A stretch of DNA of 64,000 nt from Petrosia ficiformis (GCA_947044365.1 OX345638.1:5713201-5777200); one strand, 5' to 3'. Positions 1 through 11,394 are shown, numbered from the stretch's first letter. Made by a program: numbers and translations. Notes: generated from the letters alone by a model not told the origin.

Positions 1-1
1 A

Positions 2-2979
2 GGAGAGGATGAAGATGGAAGTGAAGTTGGCACTATCGACTTTACTGCTGGTGTCTCTTCCCAATTTGGAGGCTTTCTTGATGTCAAACTCCATGAAGAT
101 GGAATGTCGTTCACTGTAACTATGCCAACCATTCCAACAGGTACCCATGCTCCTACAGTAAACACACAAACATTTTCATTTGATCGTCCTATCAGTACTA
201 TTGTTTTGGGTGTGGGTGAATTATCTCATCCTGTATACAGACGGGAAACAGCCAAGCTATGGATGTTTATTCCTGTGAAGAGTTATGATGTTATTGATCG
301 TTTTGAAGCGCATCAATCTTCTCGCTATGGAGTGTACACTGGGAATGATAAAAACAATGAATTTTTTGCAGTGCAGAGAAGAAAGAGAGCAGTCAGACAG
401 ATGCGTTCGCGGTATTTGAGAAGAAATACAGAAGAATGTGAGTCGACAAGTGATGAAACTGAAGTTAAACTCTTCCTATCTAGTTATCATTATGACTTGT
501 ATGGTCAAGGAGGAGATGACCAATTCTTCCTAGGGCCTCAATCTTCTCATGTTTATGGTGATGAAGGCAATGATGTGTACTTTGTTCCAGCTGCAGGAGG
601 AAGAGCTATAATCAATAATTTTGCCCTTGATGAAGAGATGGACACTTTGTTTCTCAATGTCAGCTACTCTAATATCTTCTGGTACAGAGACGGTGAAGAT
701 ATAATTGTTAGCTATTGTAACACACACTCTATTAAACTGAAGAACTGGTTCATACCTGGTAATGAACAGTTTCATCGTCACATCTATCTTACGACCAAAG
801 ATGGCATTGGCATTGAAGTTGTGAAAACTGATATAAACGAGGAGGAATATGAAGTTACATGTAATGCTGTATCTGTGGATCGCAATCAAAGCAAATTCAG
901 TCAACACATTGAATTGACAGGTTCGTTTGTAAATGTACAGCAAGTTACTGGCTCTCGTTACGACGACACCATAATTGGAAGTAATGGGAACAATGTTCTT
1001 AAAGGAGGTCTTGGTAACGACTATCTGGAAGGTGGAGACGGAGTGGATGTGTACCTTATAAAACAAGAAGAAGGTTTAGACAGAATTGACAACTACGCTA
1101 CTGATGATGAGGAAGATACCATTGTCTTCGAGATATCATATACACATATACAAGTAGAAAAATCGTGATCAGATCTTGTGCTGTACGTCTCACTCAATGC
1201 AGACATAAGCAAAATTACTGTGATTTCATGGTTTTCAAACGAAACAAATCGACATGCCATCTTCATATCTAAGGATTGGATTAACTTCTTTGTGGAAACA
1301 GACATAAACACAGGACAACCCGGAAAAGTTCCAGTCACCGTTGATTTGAAAAACAGTCAAAATGGAACAATAATTGATTTAGAAAACCCAACCAATAGTC
1401 AAAATATTGTGATAGATGAAGAAACGGCACAAGAGATTAAATCTGTTTTTGACTCACCCTATAATGATGTCATTAGGGGTAATGAATGGGGTAATGTAAT
1501 GAGCTGTGCTGGAGGCTCAGATATTCTGAGAGGAAATGGTGGTAAAGATACTTATGTAATAAAATCCACTTGTGTACATGCTACTATAGAGAACTACAAC
1601 GAACTACGAGAATTCAACGTGATTCTATTCGAATGCAATAGTGAAAATATACAACTTTCTATGGACCACTGTTCTAATGATTTACTCATGAAGTGTCAAG
1701 ATGACGTAGCTGACAAAACTATCTATGTACTTCTGAAGGAATGGTTTCAAAGCTCAAACTACACTCACTTAATGATCAAAACTAGTGACAAGCTGGTCGC
1801 CTTCTTGCCTGAAACAATGGACGAATTTCAAACCACAAACGGCAAAATCCTGCCAAGTGAAATCGAATCGGATAAAGACTGTGGAGGAGAGATAGACATA
1901 ATTGACCTTACTATACCATCGAATGTAAATGTTGAACGATTTGTAGCAATCACTGATGCTTGTAGTATTCATGTAATTGGAAATGCTGGCGATAACTACA
2001 TTGATCCTGGTCCTGATAATCCATATGGATACCAGAATTTAGCAGGAGGAAATGGAACAGATACTTACGTAATAGGGTATGACTATGGTCTCTACAATCA
2101 GATTGAAAACTACGCTAAAGATGGAGAATTAGATTACTTGTTACTCCAAGTTGTGTTTGCTGACATCTACATTTTGAGAGATTTGACTACATTATATTAA
2201 CGTCCTCATCCCAAAATGATTCTGTAAGAGTACTAATCCTTGATTACTTTAAGGGGGAAGCTTATCAACATTTACTGGTTCACAGTGCCGATGAAGTTCT
2301 GTTTAAACTTACGGGAACATATCCATACATCCAAACCATTATGGTTGACTTCTCTTCTTCACCTTTCAGTCAAATTCTATTGGCCGATGATGAGTCATTA
2401 TATCAAGATGTTGTTGTAATTGTTGGTTCCACTACAGCTCAAAATAGCCTTGAGGGTGGTTCCAAATCTACAAAGATAACAGGAGGCAATGCAAATGATA
2501 CTATTAGTGGTGGACTAGGTAATGAGACTTTAATAGGATTAGATGGCAATGATTATATATCAGGTTATGATGGAGATGATGTGATATTTGGTGGTGATGG
2601 TGATGATGTTTTGTCAGGTGATTGGGGATACGATTTCATATATGGTGGCTATGGAGCTGACATCATAGATGGAGGAGAAGGTTCAGACACAGTTGTGTTC
2701 AGTGGAGAATATCCAAATGGAGTACATGTCAATATCATGCTTGGTATTGGACTTGGAGCAGACGCAGAAGGAGATACTTACGAATCCATTGAGAATATAC
2801 AGAGTTCTGAGTTCGATGATACTTTATATGGTAACGATGATGATAACATTATTAGAGGATATGGAGGTAGTGATTACATTGTACCAATGGGTGGTGAGGA
2901 TATCCTTCAAGGAGGATTGGGATCTGATATTTATCAGTTTGATCACGCATTTGGTACCAAAATATATAGCAGTTTGATT

Positions 2980-2992
<13 letters not shown>
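2..2992 (+). pseudogene. RTX (hemolysin-type Ca-binding repeat) protein, 3' part, disrupted
   Basis: Frame 2 is open from the left edge, so the ATG at 104 is internal and the gene starts outside the window. The product alternates beta-rich modules with glycine/aspartate nonapeptides. Three modules share the pattern GGxGxDTYVI, then IxNYA, then an acidic stretch (about 1030-1140, 1510-1620 and 2045-2170). A dense run of about 12 RTX nonapeptides (such as GGDGDDVL) lies at 2480-2930; these bind calcium in a beta-roll. A basic RRKR site at 377-388 resembles a furin cleavage motif. Two breaks are visible: an in-frame TGA at 1166-1168, after which the same frame and homology continue, and a frame change between about 2177 and 2190 that looks like loss of one base in a T run. 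The 3' end runs into a TA microsatellite at 2987, so the true end is unclear. No intron is seen over 3 kb. RTX repeats occur in many secreted proteins; nothing here shows a toxin function. Assembly errors could mimic the two lesions. Confidence 0.75.
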
Positions 2993-3012
<20 letters not shown>

Positions 3013-3024
3013 GTTATATATATC
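2987..3024. repeat. (TA)n microsatellite at the end of the RTX frame
   Basis: An AT dinucleotide run directly truncates or overruns the RTX reading frame, so residues read beyond 2987 are low-complexity. Confidence 0.9.
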
Positions 3025-3088
3025 ATGTTTCAGAGGTTTATATAACGCATATAGACAGATGAAACATGTTATATCTGATATATTTTAG

Positions 3089-3258
3089 AATGAGATTCAT
3101 ACCTTGGATTGTCCTGCAAGAGATTGTCATTAAGTCTGTCAGAAATCGCCGTCGAGTTTCACAAGGTTGATATTTTAAAATATCAACTTATTTTGAGGTT
3201 TATATGAGAAATATAAACTTACACGCCCCATAGAAATGTATGGGCTATGAATCTCATT
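3089..3258. mobile_element. Small palindromic MITE with AATGAGATTC ends
   Basis: AATGAGATTCAT at 3089-3100 is matched in inverse orientation at 3247-3258. Between them lies a hairpin (GTTGATATTTT and its complement, 3165-3186). The same terminal motif bounds a 96-bp palindrome at 16539-16634. No coding capacity. A TA run follows at 3263-3294. Confidence 0.5.
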
Positions 3259-3260
3259 AT

Positions 3261-3262
<2 letters not shown>

Positions 3263-3294
<32 letters not shown>
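3263..3294. repeat. (TA)n microsatellite
   Basis: Uninterrupted AT dinucleotide run. Confidence 0.9.
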
Positions 3295-3297
<3 letters not shown>

Positions 3298-3945
3298 TAT
3301 TATTACTTTAGACTTTTTTCGTGTATAATTATAACTGCTGCAAACTGTTAATAAAGTTTTGATTGCTCTTTCCTGAATAATATCATATATTTCCAATTAA
3401 GCAGATGTAAATTCATCCATTAGTGATTGTAATATGGAGTGTTGTTTGAAAACCTACATACACTCAGGGGAAGAGAAAACAAGGAGGCAGAGGAGACTCT
3501 AGCCCCATCTAAATCTGAATGGTTGGGAGGGGTGGACTGAGCCCCCTACCTTAGTAACTAAATAATAACATTATTGATTTTGGCTCTCAGACTGCACCAG
3601 AACCAATCTCAGAGAATTCAAATTTAAGAGGGCTCAGGGCATGGAACAATATTCATGCATCCTTGCATGTACCTTGACAGTTTTCAGCCTCACCCCCATT
3701 TACTTAGCTGTCTCCTGATTCTCTAGACCTCTCATTTGAAGCCAAAATATGAGATCAGTGTGAACTATTGTTGGTTGAGTAATTATAAAAACAACATGCA
3801 TGCAGGACATGTTGCTTTTTACCATTGTGCATGGGTAGTTATCAGAGTAACTTTTTGTGCCGCCACAGGAGTTATATGACCATAACTTTTTGGGCTCGCC
3901 GCACCTACGCATGGGCGAGTCTTTAGCACTTTGGTTGTCATTCTG
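3295..3945. other. Non-coding stretch, nothing recognised
   Basis: AT-rich DNA without a convincing reading frame, RNA gene or repeat boundary. Confidence 0.5.
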
Positions 3946-3998
3946 TCATTCATTCGTTCATTCATTCATTCATTCATTCATTCATTCATTCATTCATT
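3946..3998. repeat. (ATTC)n microsatellite
   Basis: About 13 tandem ATTC units with one GTTC variant. The short ORF across it encodes Ser-Phe-Ile-His repeats and is not a gene. Confidence 0.9.
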
Positions 3999-4020
3999 TT
4001 GTCCCAACTTTTTTTAATTT

Positions 4021-4408
4021 AAGCGTCGATTTAAAGACTTGATAGAGTAGAGAAAGAAGTTTCTCAAAATCGTATTGAAAAGAGATTTGCCATAGACGTT
4101 GTTTTAGCAGGTTATTCATTCATTCCTTCCCAACTTTTTTTACTTTGAACAGTTACAACTTCAAACGCATACTTCTTACAGCCGCCAAACTTTGTGATCT
4201 GTTCAAAAACATGGTCTTCCATTGCTTTGTTGTTTTTATAATGAAGTAAACTGTATGAAAAATTACTTAGAATGAAAATGCTAAAATCATTACAGATCCT
4301 AGCCGGATGCTTTAAGCGTCGATTTAAAGACTTGATAGAGTAGAGAAAGAGGTTTATCAAAATTGTATTGAAAAGAGATTTGTCACAAACATTGTTTTAG
4401 CAAGTTAC
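4021..4408. repeat. Pair of about 95-bp direct repeats
   Basis: The segment starting AAGCGTCGATTTAAAGAC at about 4021-4113 recurs at about 4313-4408 with roughly 90% identity. The spacer holds a second CATTC run and a CCCAACTTTTTTT tract that also precedes copy 1, suggesting a local tandem duplication. Confidence 0.75.
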
Positions 4409-5168
4409 AGACTCATACATTCTATCTCTGTAAGCTCTCCAGTTTCTGCCATTTACTTGCAATAACCCACACCCTCAGCCACACCCAATGTAAATACGTG
4501 AGATCAAATATGGAGGTCAGTTTAGAGCTGGAGAGCAATTCTGAACTGGTCGCTATTATTCAACTTTTGTTGGACTTTCAAATTAAATATATTTGAACTG
4601 TAAATTCAAGTACTTATCAGCCTATACATATTGGTGCTCATTTTGGACGATGTGACGTCATAATTCTTTTGCTCATTGTAGTTGTAACAATGTCCAATTC
4701 ATTATAGGATCTTTAGTAACTCACAGTTGTGGCATAGATATTTTGGTAATGAATGAGGTAATGAATATTTGTTGGAAGAGTATATTATGTAATTTGACTG
4801 TAAGTAATATAGTTATTATACTAGTTCAAAGCAGTATAGCTGATGGAGAATCATTCTTAGTCATCTTCCATGTGTTTTTATATTTGTCAGAAATAATCTT
4901 AGCCAGTCTAGCCCCACAAAACTTTCTCAACCAACTTAATATAAACAAAAAATTCAAATTTAAGCTTGTTACTTTCTCTCTTGCATCTCATTTATTTAAT
5001 TGTTGCAATTGCAACCTATCCTTAAGCTACAGCGGCGAGGCCACGCACCAAAGGTGCTTCATATATGCCTGTAACATACCTGCAGATAGTTAATCACTTG
5101 ACAGATTATGTAAAAGTTCCTTTCTCCATACAGCTTCTAATGTTTACTTCGAATGATTTAAGTGGAAA
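4409..5168. other. Non-coding stretch, nothing recognised
   Basis: Only short ORFs with no domain character; no RNA gene or clear repeat boundary seen. Confidence 0.5.
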
Positions 5169-5489
5169 AAAATTAATCTGTCTTCACCCTGCCATCACTT
5201 ACTTGTTGTTTTTATGGCCCGTAGGGCCATCCCATTGATTGCTTTCCCACGGGTTCGATGTATGTTTATATATGTATAGGTTATACACCTCGGTACGGTT
5301 TCTACTGATTTATCAAACCTCGTGCCTTCGGCCCTCGGTTTGATAAATCCAGTAGAAACCTTTACCTCGGTGTATAACCTATACATATATAAACATACAT
5401 CGAACCCGTGGGAAAGCAATCAATGGGATGGCCCTACGGGCCATAAAAACAACAAGTAAGTGATGGCAGGGTGAAGACAGATTAATTTT
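5169..5489. mobile_element. 320-bp foldback element (near-perfect palindrome)
   Basis: The left arm from 5169 is complementary to the right arm ending at 5489 for about 150 bp each side with few mismatches; the loop is centred near 5329. The loop is rich in CCTCG-type motifs. One arm of the same element recurs near 18204-18267, and the motif GGTTTGATAA beside the loop recurs in the hairpin at 6009-6082. No coding capacity. A non-autonomous foldback transposon or long-hairpin MITE. Confidence 0.8.
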
Positions 5490-6008
5490 ACCGAGGTGTA
5501 TAACCGCAAATCTTTGCGCGTGGCAACAGTATACATAATTTCACTAACCTATGGATATAGTGTGGGTTTCTGTGACTCTTTAGACAAGTAACTAATCAAC
5601 AGTTGAATCGCAAATGACAAAAAGAGCTCTACATGTGGCAGACTTCCGGCTCCTCCTCTACTCCAGTATAAGGTGTGGTCTTCCAGCGATATCGATCGAT
5701 CGCTATCAAGAAGCTAGCGCTGCAAGAACAGCCCCACCCAACTCTTTTGGAATCTCATACAAGAAGAAGCAATAGAGGTCTGAAAGACCTCAATCACAAG
5801 CATACAAATTGGTGTCAGATTTTCAAAAAGAACATGCATCACTATGAATTACAGCTAATAATTATAGCTACAGTTGTATATATATATAGTCATCATGATT
5901 GTTGTTTTATGTCAATTATTATATATAATTATTATTTATGAAGTATTATAAAGGAATTGACAACTATGTAACTTAAATTTCATTTCAATCAATGACGGGA
6001 AAATTTTA

Positions 6009-6082
6009 CTGGGAGGTTTAATAACATGTTATCAAACCTCCCGGTAAAGACCGGGAGGTTTGATAACACATTTAGAAACCTC
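6009..6082. repeat. Double hairpin related to the 5.3-kb foldback loop
   Basis: GGGAGGTTTAATAACATG pairs with the following TTATCAAACCTCCC, and a second stem CTCCCGGT/ACCGGGAG overlaps it. The words GGTTTGATAA and TAGAAACC match those flanking the loop of the palindrome at 5169-5489. Confidence 0.6.
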
Positions 6083-6154
6083 ATTATAAGCAATCTGATT
6101 GGTCAATTCAATCTAGTCATGGTAGAAATATATATATATATATATATATGTTTG

Positions 6155-6455
6155 TGTCACCTACGCGAGTATGCGTTGTATACGTAGTTAAGGAAGTTAC
6201 ATCATTCCCGGGGGGCTCGGTCAATTAATGGGCGTGGCGCGTAAAAGAACGCGCAATCATTGCCGATCAAGCTCTACACACCAGCAGAAAGAAAGCTGTG
6301 TAGCTTACGTGGAAACTGGCCAGCTATTCTGCCTGACATATATTCCTAAAGTTCTACAAGGTCCTTTGAAAGGTCAGCAGAGTAGATAATCAAAATAATA
6401 ACTATAATAAGCTGTTGTCTTTCATGCTTGATAGTCAGCCATGATTACTGAATGC
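6155..6455. repeat. Dispersed about 300-bp repeat, inverted copy at 18.0 kb
   Basis: Starts with a TCACCTACGCGAG head and contains AGAGTAGATAATCAAAATAA. The same order of words appears in reverse complement at about 18000-18190. It is more GC- and CpG-rich than its surroundings and has no ORF. Confidence 0.65.
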
Positions 6456-6751
6456 TGGACACCACAAAGCAGTCATACGGATACTTTTATAAATTTGTAA
6501 AGCAATCAGGGATGTTTTTTTTCTCTATATACACTTGTTTTTTATAAGGAATTAGTTGGCACATTTTTTGATTATTATGATACCTAACACTTGAAAAATG
6601 CAGTTAAGGGCAAAGATCTTGAACTTTGCTGCCAACCACATTTCCATTACAGATGGTGACATCTCTATCATGGTGTGCACATGGAAGACCTATATACAAT
6701 ATATGGAACTCACCACATCAAAGGGATATGTCACCATTGTACTGTATATAC

Positions 6752-6754
<3 letters not shown>

Positions 6755-6804
<50 letters not shown>
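6755..6804. repeat. (TA)n microsatellite
   Basis: Nearly pure AT dinucleotides. The ORF running through it (Ile-Tyr repeats) is an artefact. DNA from 6456 to 7369 otherwise shows no gene. Confidence 0.9.
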
Positions 6805-6806
<2 letters not shown>

Positions 6807-7369
6807 TTATACACTGTTTTAGCACAATTATAGCTATTCAGATTTCAAATTTATTGTGTATGACTTCATTATACATGTATATACAAACAGTTCACTATGA
6901 AATCATTAAGCACAAAATATTAACAATATTCATATCTTACCAGGGTCCATACTATTCGGATCACTCATTATAGCATTAAACGTTAAGAGGAATTATCCAT
7001 ATCATAGATTTTAAACAAGCTGAATTTTCTGTCTAGAATGTGTAGTAGGAAAGAGGTTGAATTATTGTGAGAGGAACTCTCTATGCCATTGACTTGTATG
7101 TAAAACAGGAGAGCCTGTTTGAGAGTACCCCTAGCTAAATAAGCATCACAAGAATGAGCTGATAAAATCAGAGGGAACAAGACACCACCCAGTCCCACAC
7201 TCCTAGCCAGGTTAAATATATGAATTCATTAGGTGTCATACACCCAAAATTGGATAGGAGAGTGCATGCCGGCACCCAGTATGTCTAAGCAAATCGCAAG
7301 CATTCATCAGCTCTAAAAAAGACTGTAATGCTGGAGGTTTTTCTGTTGGAAGGCTCGAAGAGTGATTTA

Positions 7370-7690
7370 TGGGAGTACTTGGTTTCTCTGCCACAAGTGG
7401 AAAATGCTCAGAATCTGTATCAATGTTTTACTATCGAGATAGTGTTCACTGTCGATCAAGTATCTACTAAATATCGACATAGTTAAGAATTTCCCTATCG
7501 TCCAGCTCTAATACACATGCATGACAATTATGATTAATTGCCGAGTGTTAAAAAGAGTACATGTATACTTTCAATGTTGAAATGTTGCCATTAAATCTTA
7601 ACAGTAATGAACATTCCTTGTTTCCTTCAGTATAGGAATACTGTTATTCATTCTTAACAATAGTTAATACTTATTTCCTTCAGTATATGC
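7370..7690. repeat. About 320-bp direct repeat, copy 1 (copy 2 at 9079-9400)
   Basis: From TTTCTCTGCCACAAGTGG onward, sequence and word order match 9079-9400 at roughly 85-90%. Both copies end in a degenerate array of about 50 bp with the theme TTCCTTCAGTATTGGAATGC. Confidence 0.75.
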
Positions 7691-8100
7691 GTACATACGG
7701 ATCTTCTATCTAATACATGTACATGTACATACATAAATATGTACATTATGCACTCGAAATGTCAAGGAGCGCTTTTTAACTTTGCTACTCACAAACACAT
7801 GTTATGATATATCTATGTACTTAACCATGTTTACTCATACGAACTTCACGCATGGAATAAATGTAGCCAAAAGTGTAAAAAGGACCTTACACACAAAATA
7901 AGGCTGATTTTGTATAGAAAGGCAACATGTTAGCTTTTTTGTCAATTCAGTAATATGCATATGTGACCAGCTCTGAAAAAACCAGTCTAATGGGTTAAGA
8001 GCATTAAATTAGCTCTAGAATAATATATAGAAGGTAAGCGTTGTTTTCTTGTAGTCTGTTTCGACGGCAGGTTTTATATCTGACCACAAGATGCTATATC
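7691..8100. repeat. Dispersed repeat, inverted relative to 36.07-36.55 kb
   Basis: Read on the minus strand, this stretch matches 36070-36550 and the 41.2-kb copy: shared words include AGGTCCTTTTTACAC-like, GAGTAGCAAAGTTAAAAAG and GAAGATCCGTATGTACGCA. It is part of the repeat forming the duplicated intron blocks of the second VioB-like gene. Confidence 0.65.
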
Positions 8101-8147
8101 TGATTAATAAACCTGTGGTTTACTTTGATGTTTCGCTGTATCGGGAT

Positions 8148-8149
<2 letters not shown>

Positions 8150-8197
<48 letters not shown>

Positions 8198-8212
8198 TAT
8201 AATATATATATA
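8150..8212. repeat. (TA)n microsatellite
   Basis: Long AT dinucleotide run with small interruptions. Confidence 0.9.
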
Positions 8213-8537
8213 TACATATATATATGGCAACAGTACCATGTGAATAGGTGTATATTTTGTATAACACCTCATCAATAATTTAATTAATAAACCACTGTAT
8301 ATATCATATACAGTATACATCATATATATACTATGGCTGGTTGCTGTGCATGCTGTATATAGCATCAGAGGCTTTTGTGGATATACTCCATGGGCCTCAG
8401 GTTATATCCAGCATATCATCAGCCTAACTATGTTTCATATTTGACATTGTAATTATTCTGACTGAATCTACATGCTACCTTACATACTATTTGAACTGGA
8501 GTTAAAGGTCAAAGATGATGGTAAACATGTATGCGTA
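8213..8537. repeat. About 325-bp direct repeat, copy 1 (copy 2 at 12215-12538)
   Basis: Nearly identical to 12215-12538. Each copy contains a hairpin with AGGTGT and ACACCT arms around ATATTTTGTATA, is preceded by a TA run, and ends after AACATGTATGCGTAACA. A related hairpin (AGGTCTTATATTTTG, 13145-13170) marks a third, diverged member. Confidence 0.85.
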
Positions 8538-9000
8538 ACAATAGATGTTACTACCTCATTCCAGAGTAATTAATTAATATAAATATGCATGATTTTGTAC
8601 TTGTGATAGCAAACATGTTATACACTCCACATATATTTGTAAAGTCCGCACATGTATGTAATTATTATGAGATTTACATGTTTTAAAGTACATGGACATT
8701 GTATTGCTTTTGTTAACTAATACAATGTAGCTATATATATATGTAGCATAGTATTATATTGGTACAACCTGTGGTGTATTATTAGTATTAAAATTCCAAC
8801 ATCTGCAAAACAGCAGATGTTACTAGCTCATTGCAGAGTAATTAAACATTTACATCAAGTTGTACTTATTATAGCAAATAATGTGATGTACTCCACAGAT
8901 ATTTGAGAAGTCAGCACATGTATGTACCGTTCTATATTATGGCATGTACTTTATATACTAGCCAATAAAGATCAAAATCAAAAGATTACCTAACTAGACA
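8538..9000. mobile_element. Interior fragments of the CACTGTAAAA MITE family
   Basis: Two successive pieces carry the family interior: AACAGATGTTACTAGCTCAT, then TACACTCCACAGATATTTG, then ACTAGTCAATATAGATCAAG-like words. The terminal inverted repeats are missing here. Confidence 0.6.
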
Positions 9001-9078
9001 AGAAAGCGATATTGATTATTTCCTTCTGTACTGCAATGCTGTTACTCAGTCTTAACAATAGTTAATAATACAATTATA

Positions 9079-9560
9079 CTTAGTTTCTCTGCCACAAGTG
9101 GAAAATGCTCAGAATCTGTATCAAAATTTTAGTTTTACTATCATGATAGTATTCACTGTTGATCAAGTATCTATTAAATATCGTAATAGTTAAGAATTTC
9201 TCTATCGTCCAGCTCTAATACACATGCATCATAATTATCATTAATTGCCGAGTGTTAAAGAGAGTACATGTATACTGGGCTGGTTTCTTTCAATGTTGAA
9301 ATGCTATCATTCAATCATAACAGCAATGAACATTCCTTGTTTCCTTTAGTATTGAAATGCTGTTACTCAATCTTAACAATAGTTAATACTTCTTTCCTTC
9401 AGTATTGGAATGCTATTATTCAATTGTTAATACTTGTTTCCGACTGTGATGAAATGCTATTTTACAAACTGAACATTGTTACTTTCCTTCATTGTTGAAA
9501 TTCTGTTATTCTTAATAAATTGTAAAATTAATTTAGAGTACAAATTTCCTTCAGTGTTGG
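9079..9560. repeat. About 320-bp direct repeat, copy 2, with degenerate 50-bp array
   Basis: Copy of 7370-7690, extended by further degenerate units of TTCCTTCAGTATTGGAATGC-type sequence. The ORF at 9268-9498 is only this repeat in one frame. An inverted relative lies at about 36620-36800 and 41530-41710. Confidence 0.7.
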
Positions 9561-10039
9561 AATGCTGTCATACAAATATAAATGTCTACATTATGATGTA
9601 CTTGTAGTACAGTGCATGGATGTATCAAAGGTACCAACACGTGTTTATGTTACATAACCACTATAGGGGCAGTTGGAAGCCATCATCTAAATGCCAAATC
9701 AGGCAATTAGAAGGCAAAACTGGCATTTTTTCTTTAAATACTATGTGAAAGGTAAACTCAATTTTTCTTGTACAGCAAATAAAATATGATATACAAGTGA
9801 AGTTCAATTTTTAAATTTTTTTTACATTAAATGAGGAAGGGTGAATGATTACAAGTGAAAAAAAAAGATTAAGTTGATAGATTACATTAACTGTTGTTAT
9901 CAACTGACTGCGATTGCACACTGGTATTGCTGGGCCCATAAGTACCATAATTGATGTTGACAACAGAGTGTTTAAGGACACCGAAGGTCGAAAAAGGTAG
10001 GAGTGTTATGGCTGTTGCTTCTTCTCATTTACATTTGCT

Positions 10040-10435
10040 TTCTCCAAACTGGTAGACAGTGGTCAAAGGATACCGTTGACCATCAGCACGTCATGTTTCT
10101 TGTACATAAATGCTTAGCCAATGGTTCAGCTCTTTGATGTTTCACAGAGCGTGTTTGAAAAGATCTGAGCGGCATACTTCTTGTGGATAGTGCCTTTCTC
10201 GTTCTGTTCTCCAATCGTTGAAGTTTTTCAAACACCAGCTGGTATTCTTTTTAGCATTTTTGGGCACGATTGGTTTAGTTAGCTCTGACAAATTTTCTGA
10301 AACTGACTGTCCAAATCTCCTTTTTCTAATAGAAAGTGATTTTCAACATTTCTTCTTCATTGGCTCTTCGAGTTCTAACAGGACATTCTCCTTCTCTGAC
10401 CGTTCTTCTACAGCAGCCACAATATTCTCCATTTC
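10040..10435 (-). pseudogene. Decayed Crypton/DUF3504-like (KIAA1958/ZMYM-type) relic
   Basis: On the minus strand the stretch reads RKRRFGQSVSENLSELTKPI, then VPKNAKKNTSWCLKNFNDW, then ELNHWLSIYVQ, then DGQRYPLTTVYQ. This order (KNT...W...F..W, ELNHWL, DGxRYPxxTLYQ) is characteristic of the DUF3504 / Crypton-derived tyrosine-recombinase-like domain found in KIAA1958, QRICH1 and ZMYM proteins and expanded in invertebrate genomes. At least three stops interrupt it (before RKRR, before NIKEL and before RADGQ). The recombinase catalytic part is not seen. It abuts a palindromic element at 10546. The plus-strand ORF at 10218-10634 is a shadow. Family assignment is from memory of motifs only. Confidence 0.6.
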
Positions 10436-10545
10436 TGTATATTGTAACGTGTTTCAGACTAAGGTGAAGGTCATACGCATGCGCAGTACAGATTGCAGAT
10501 GTGTCGGTGCTTTTGATACATCCACGCACTGTAGTACAAACCAGA

Positions 10546-10676
10546 TAAACTACAGAGTCCACATGTTATTGGATATATACTCGGTGGTTATTTTATTAGA
10601 AGCCTCGACTCCGCCTCGGCATCTAATTAAATAACCACCTCGTGTATATCCAATAACCGGTGGACTCTGTAGTTTA
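10546..10676. mobile_element. 131-bp foldback element
   Basis: TAAACTACAGAGTCCAC at the left end is complementary to the right end, and GGTTATT..TTAGA pairs with TCTAA..AATAACC around a GC-rich loop containing CTCGACTCCGCCTCGG. Architecture matches the foldbacks at 5169 and 13207. Confidence 0.75.
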
Positions 10677-10702
10677 ACTATAACTTGTCATCATATGGTA
10701 TA

Positions 10703-11392
10703 CAGTAGAAAACAAAAAAAAGTTCACGTTCTGTCTTCGTTCTACGACCGTAGTACGAAACGCTCCGTTCTGTTGTTAACTCGTACCGTTTTAGCTACGT
10801 AGCGTGTAAACGACGTTTCTACGATGGTGATTTTAGCGTATAAACTACGTTTCGACGGTACACTCTACGTCGGTTACTTTGACGTAATTGCGCATGCGTA
10901 GTTGTAAGAGTCTTAACTCTCATATTTTATAAGACTCAACATTCTAACTTTCTTTGCTGGAAAGAAGAGTTGTTAAGTAAGCCATTGATGTTAAATTTAT
11001 GCTTCGTTATCACCAGGAAGAGAGTAAGACGAGCGCTTGAAAATTTAGTACTTCCACGGGCAACGCCCACCTCTATGCACGCCTGCATAACTTCTGCATT
11101 TTAAATAGCAGTGACTTTTAACTGACTTAGTTAGACAGAAGACTATCTAAGAAAGCTGTAGATACCAAAAACATGCTTCGTTAGCTACAGGAAAGCAGCA
11201 AGGCGAGTGGATACGGTAAATAGGGCGTTGACCGTTCCGTACAAACGGATTTTCATCGTTCCGTTTTCTAAAACGTGAACGCAATCTCAACGTAGCGTTT
11301 AGACGGCGTTTGTACAGCGTTTTCCCCGTTAATCGTTCCGTACAACGGTCGTAGTACGAAGACAGAACGTGAACTTTTTTTGTTTTCTACTG
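10703..11392. mobile_element. Tc1/mariner-type MITE, 690 bp, TA target duplication
   Basis: The element begins CAGTAGAAAAC and ends GTTTTCTACTG, flanked by TA at 10701-10702 and 11393-11394. The first 55 bp or so (including GTTCACGTTCTGTCTTCG) are matched by the inverted right end with few mismatches, and weaker symmetry continues further in. CAGT ends with a TA duplication are typical of Tc1/mariner elements. No transposase frame. It is strikingly CpG-rich (many ACGT, CGTTCCG words) in AT-rich surroundings, suggesting a young or unmethylated insertion. Confidence 0.85.
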
Positions 11393-11394
11393 TA

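Noticed and set aside
2177..2345. A new gene starting at ATG 2341
   Set aside because: Coding homology continues upstream of that ATG in the same frame to the break near 2185; it is one disrupted gene.
5675..5941. 88-codon ORF in GC-richer DNA
   Set aside because: No domain, no splice-supported extension and no conservation elsewhere in the window.
8150..8365. Tyr-Ile rich ORFs across TA runs (also 12116-12364, 6598-6822, 3175-3396)
   Set aside because: Low-complexity translation of microsatellites and repeats with no start context or homology.
10218..10634. 138-codon plus-strand ORF
   Set aside because: It is the antisense shadow of the Crypton/DUF3504-like relic and runs into a palindromic element.
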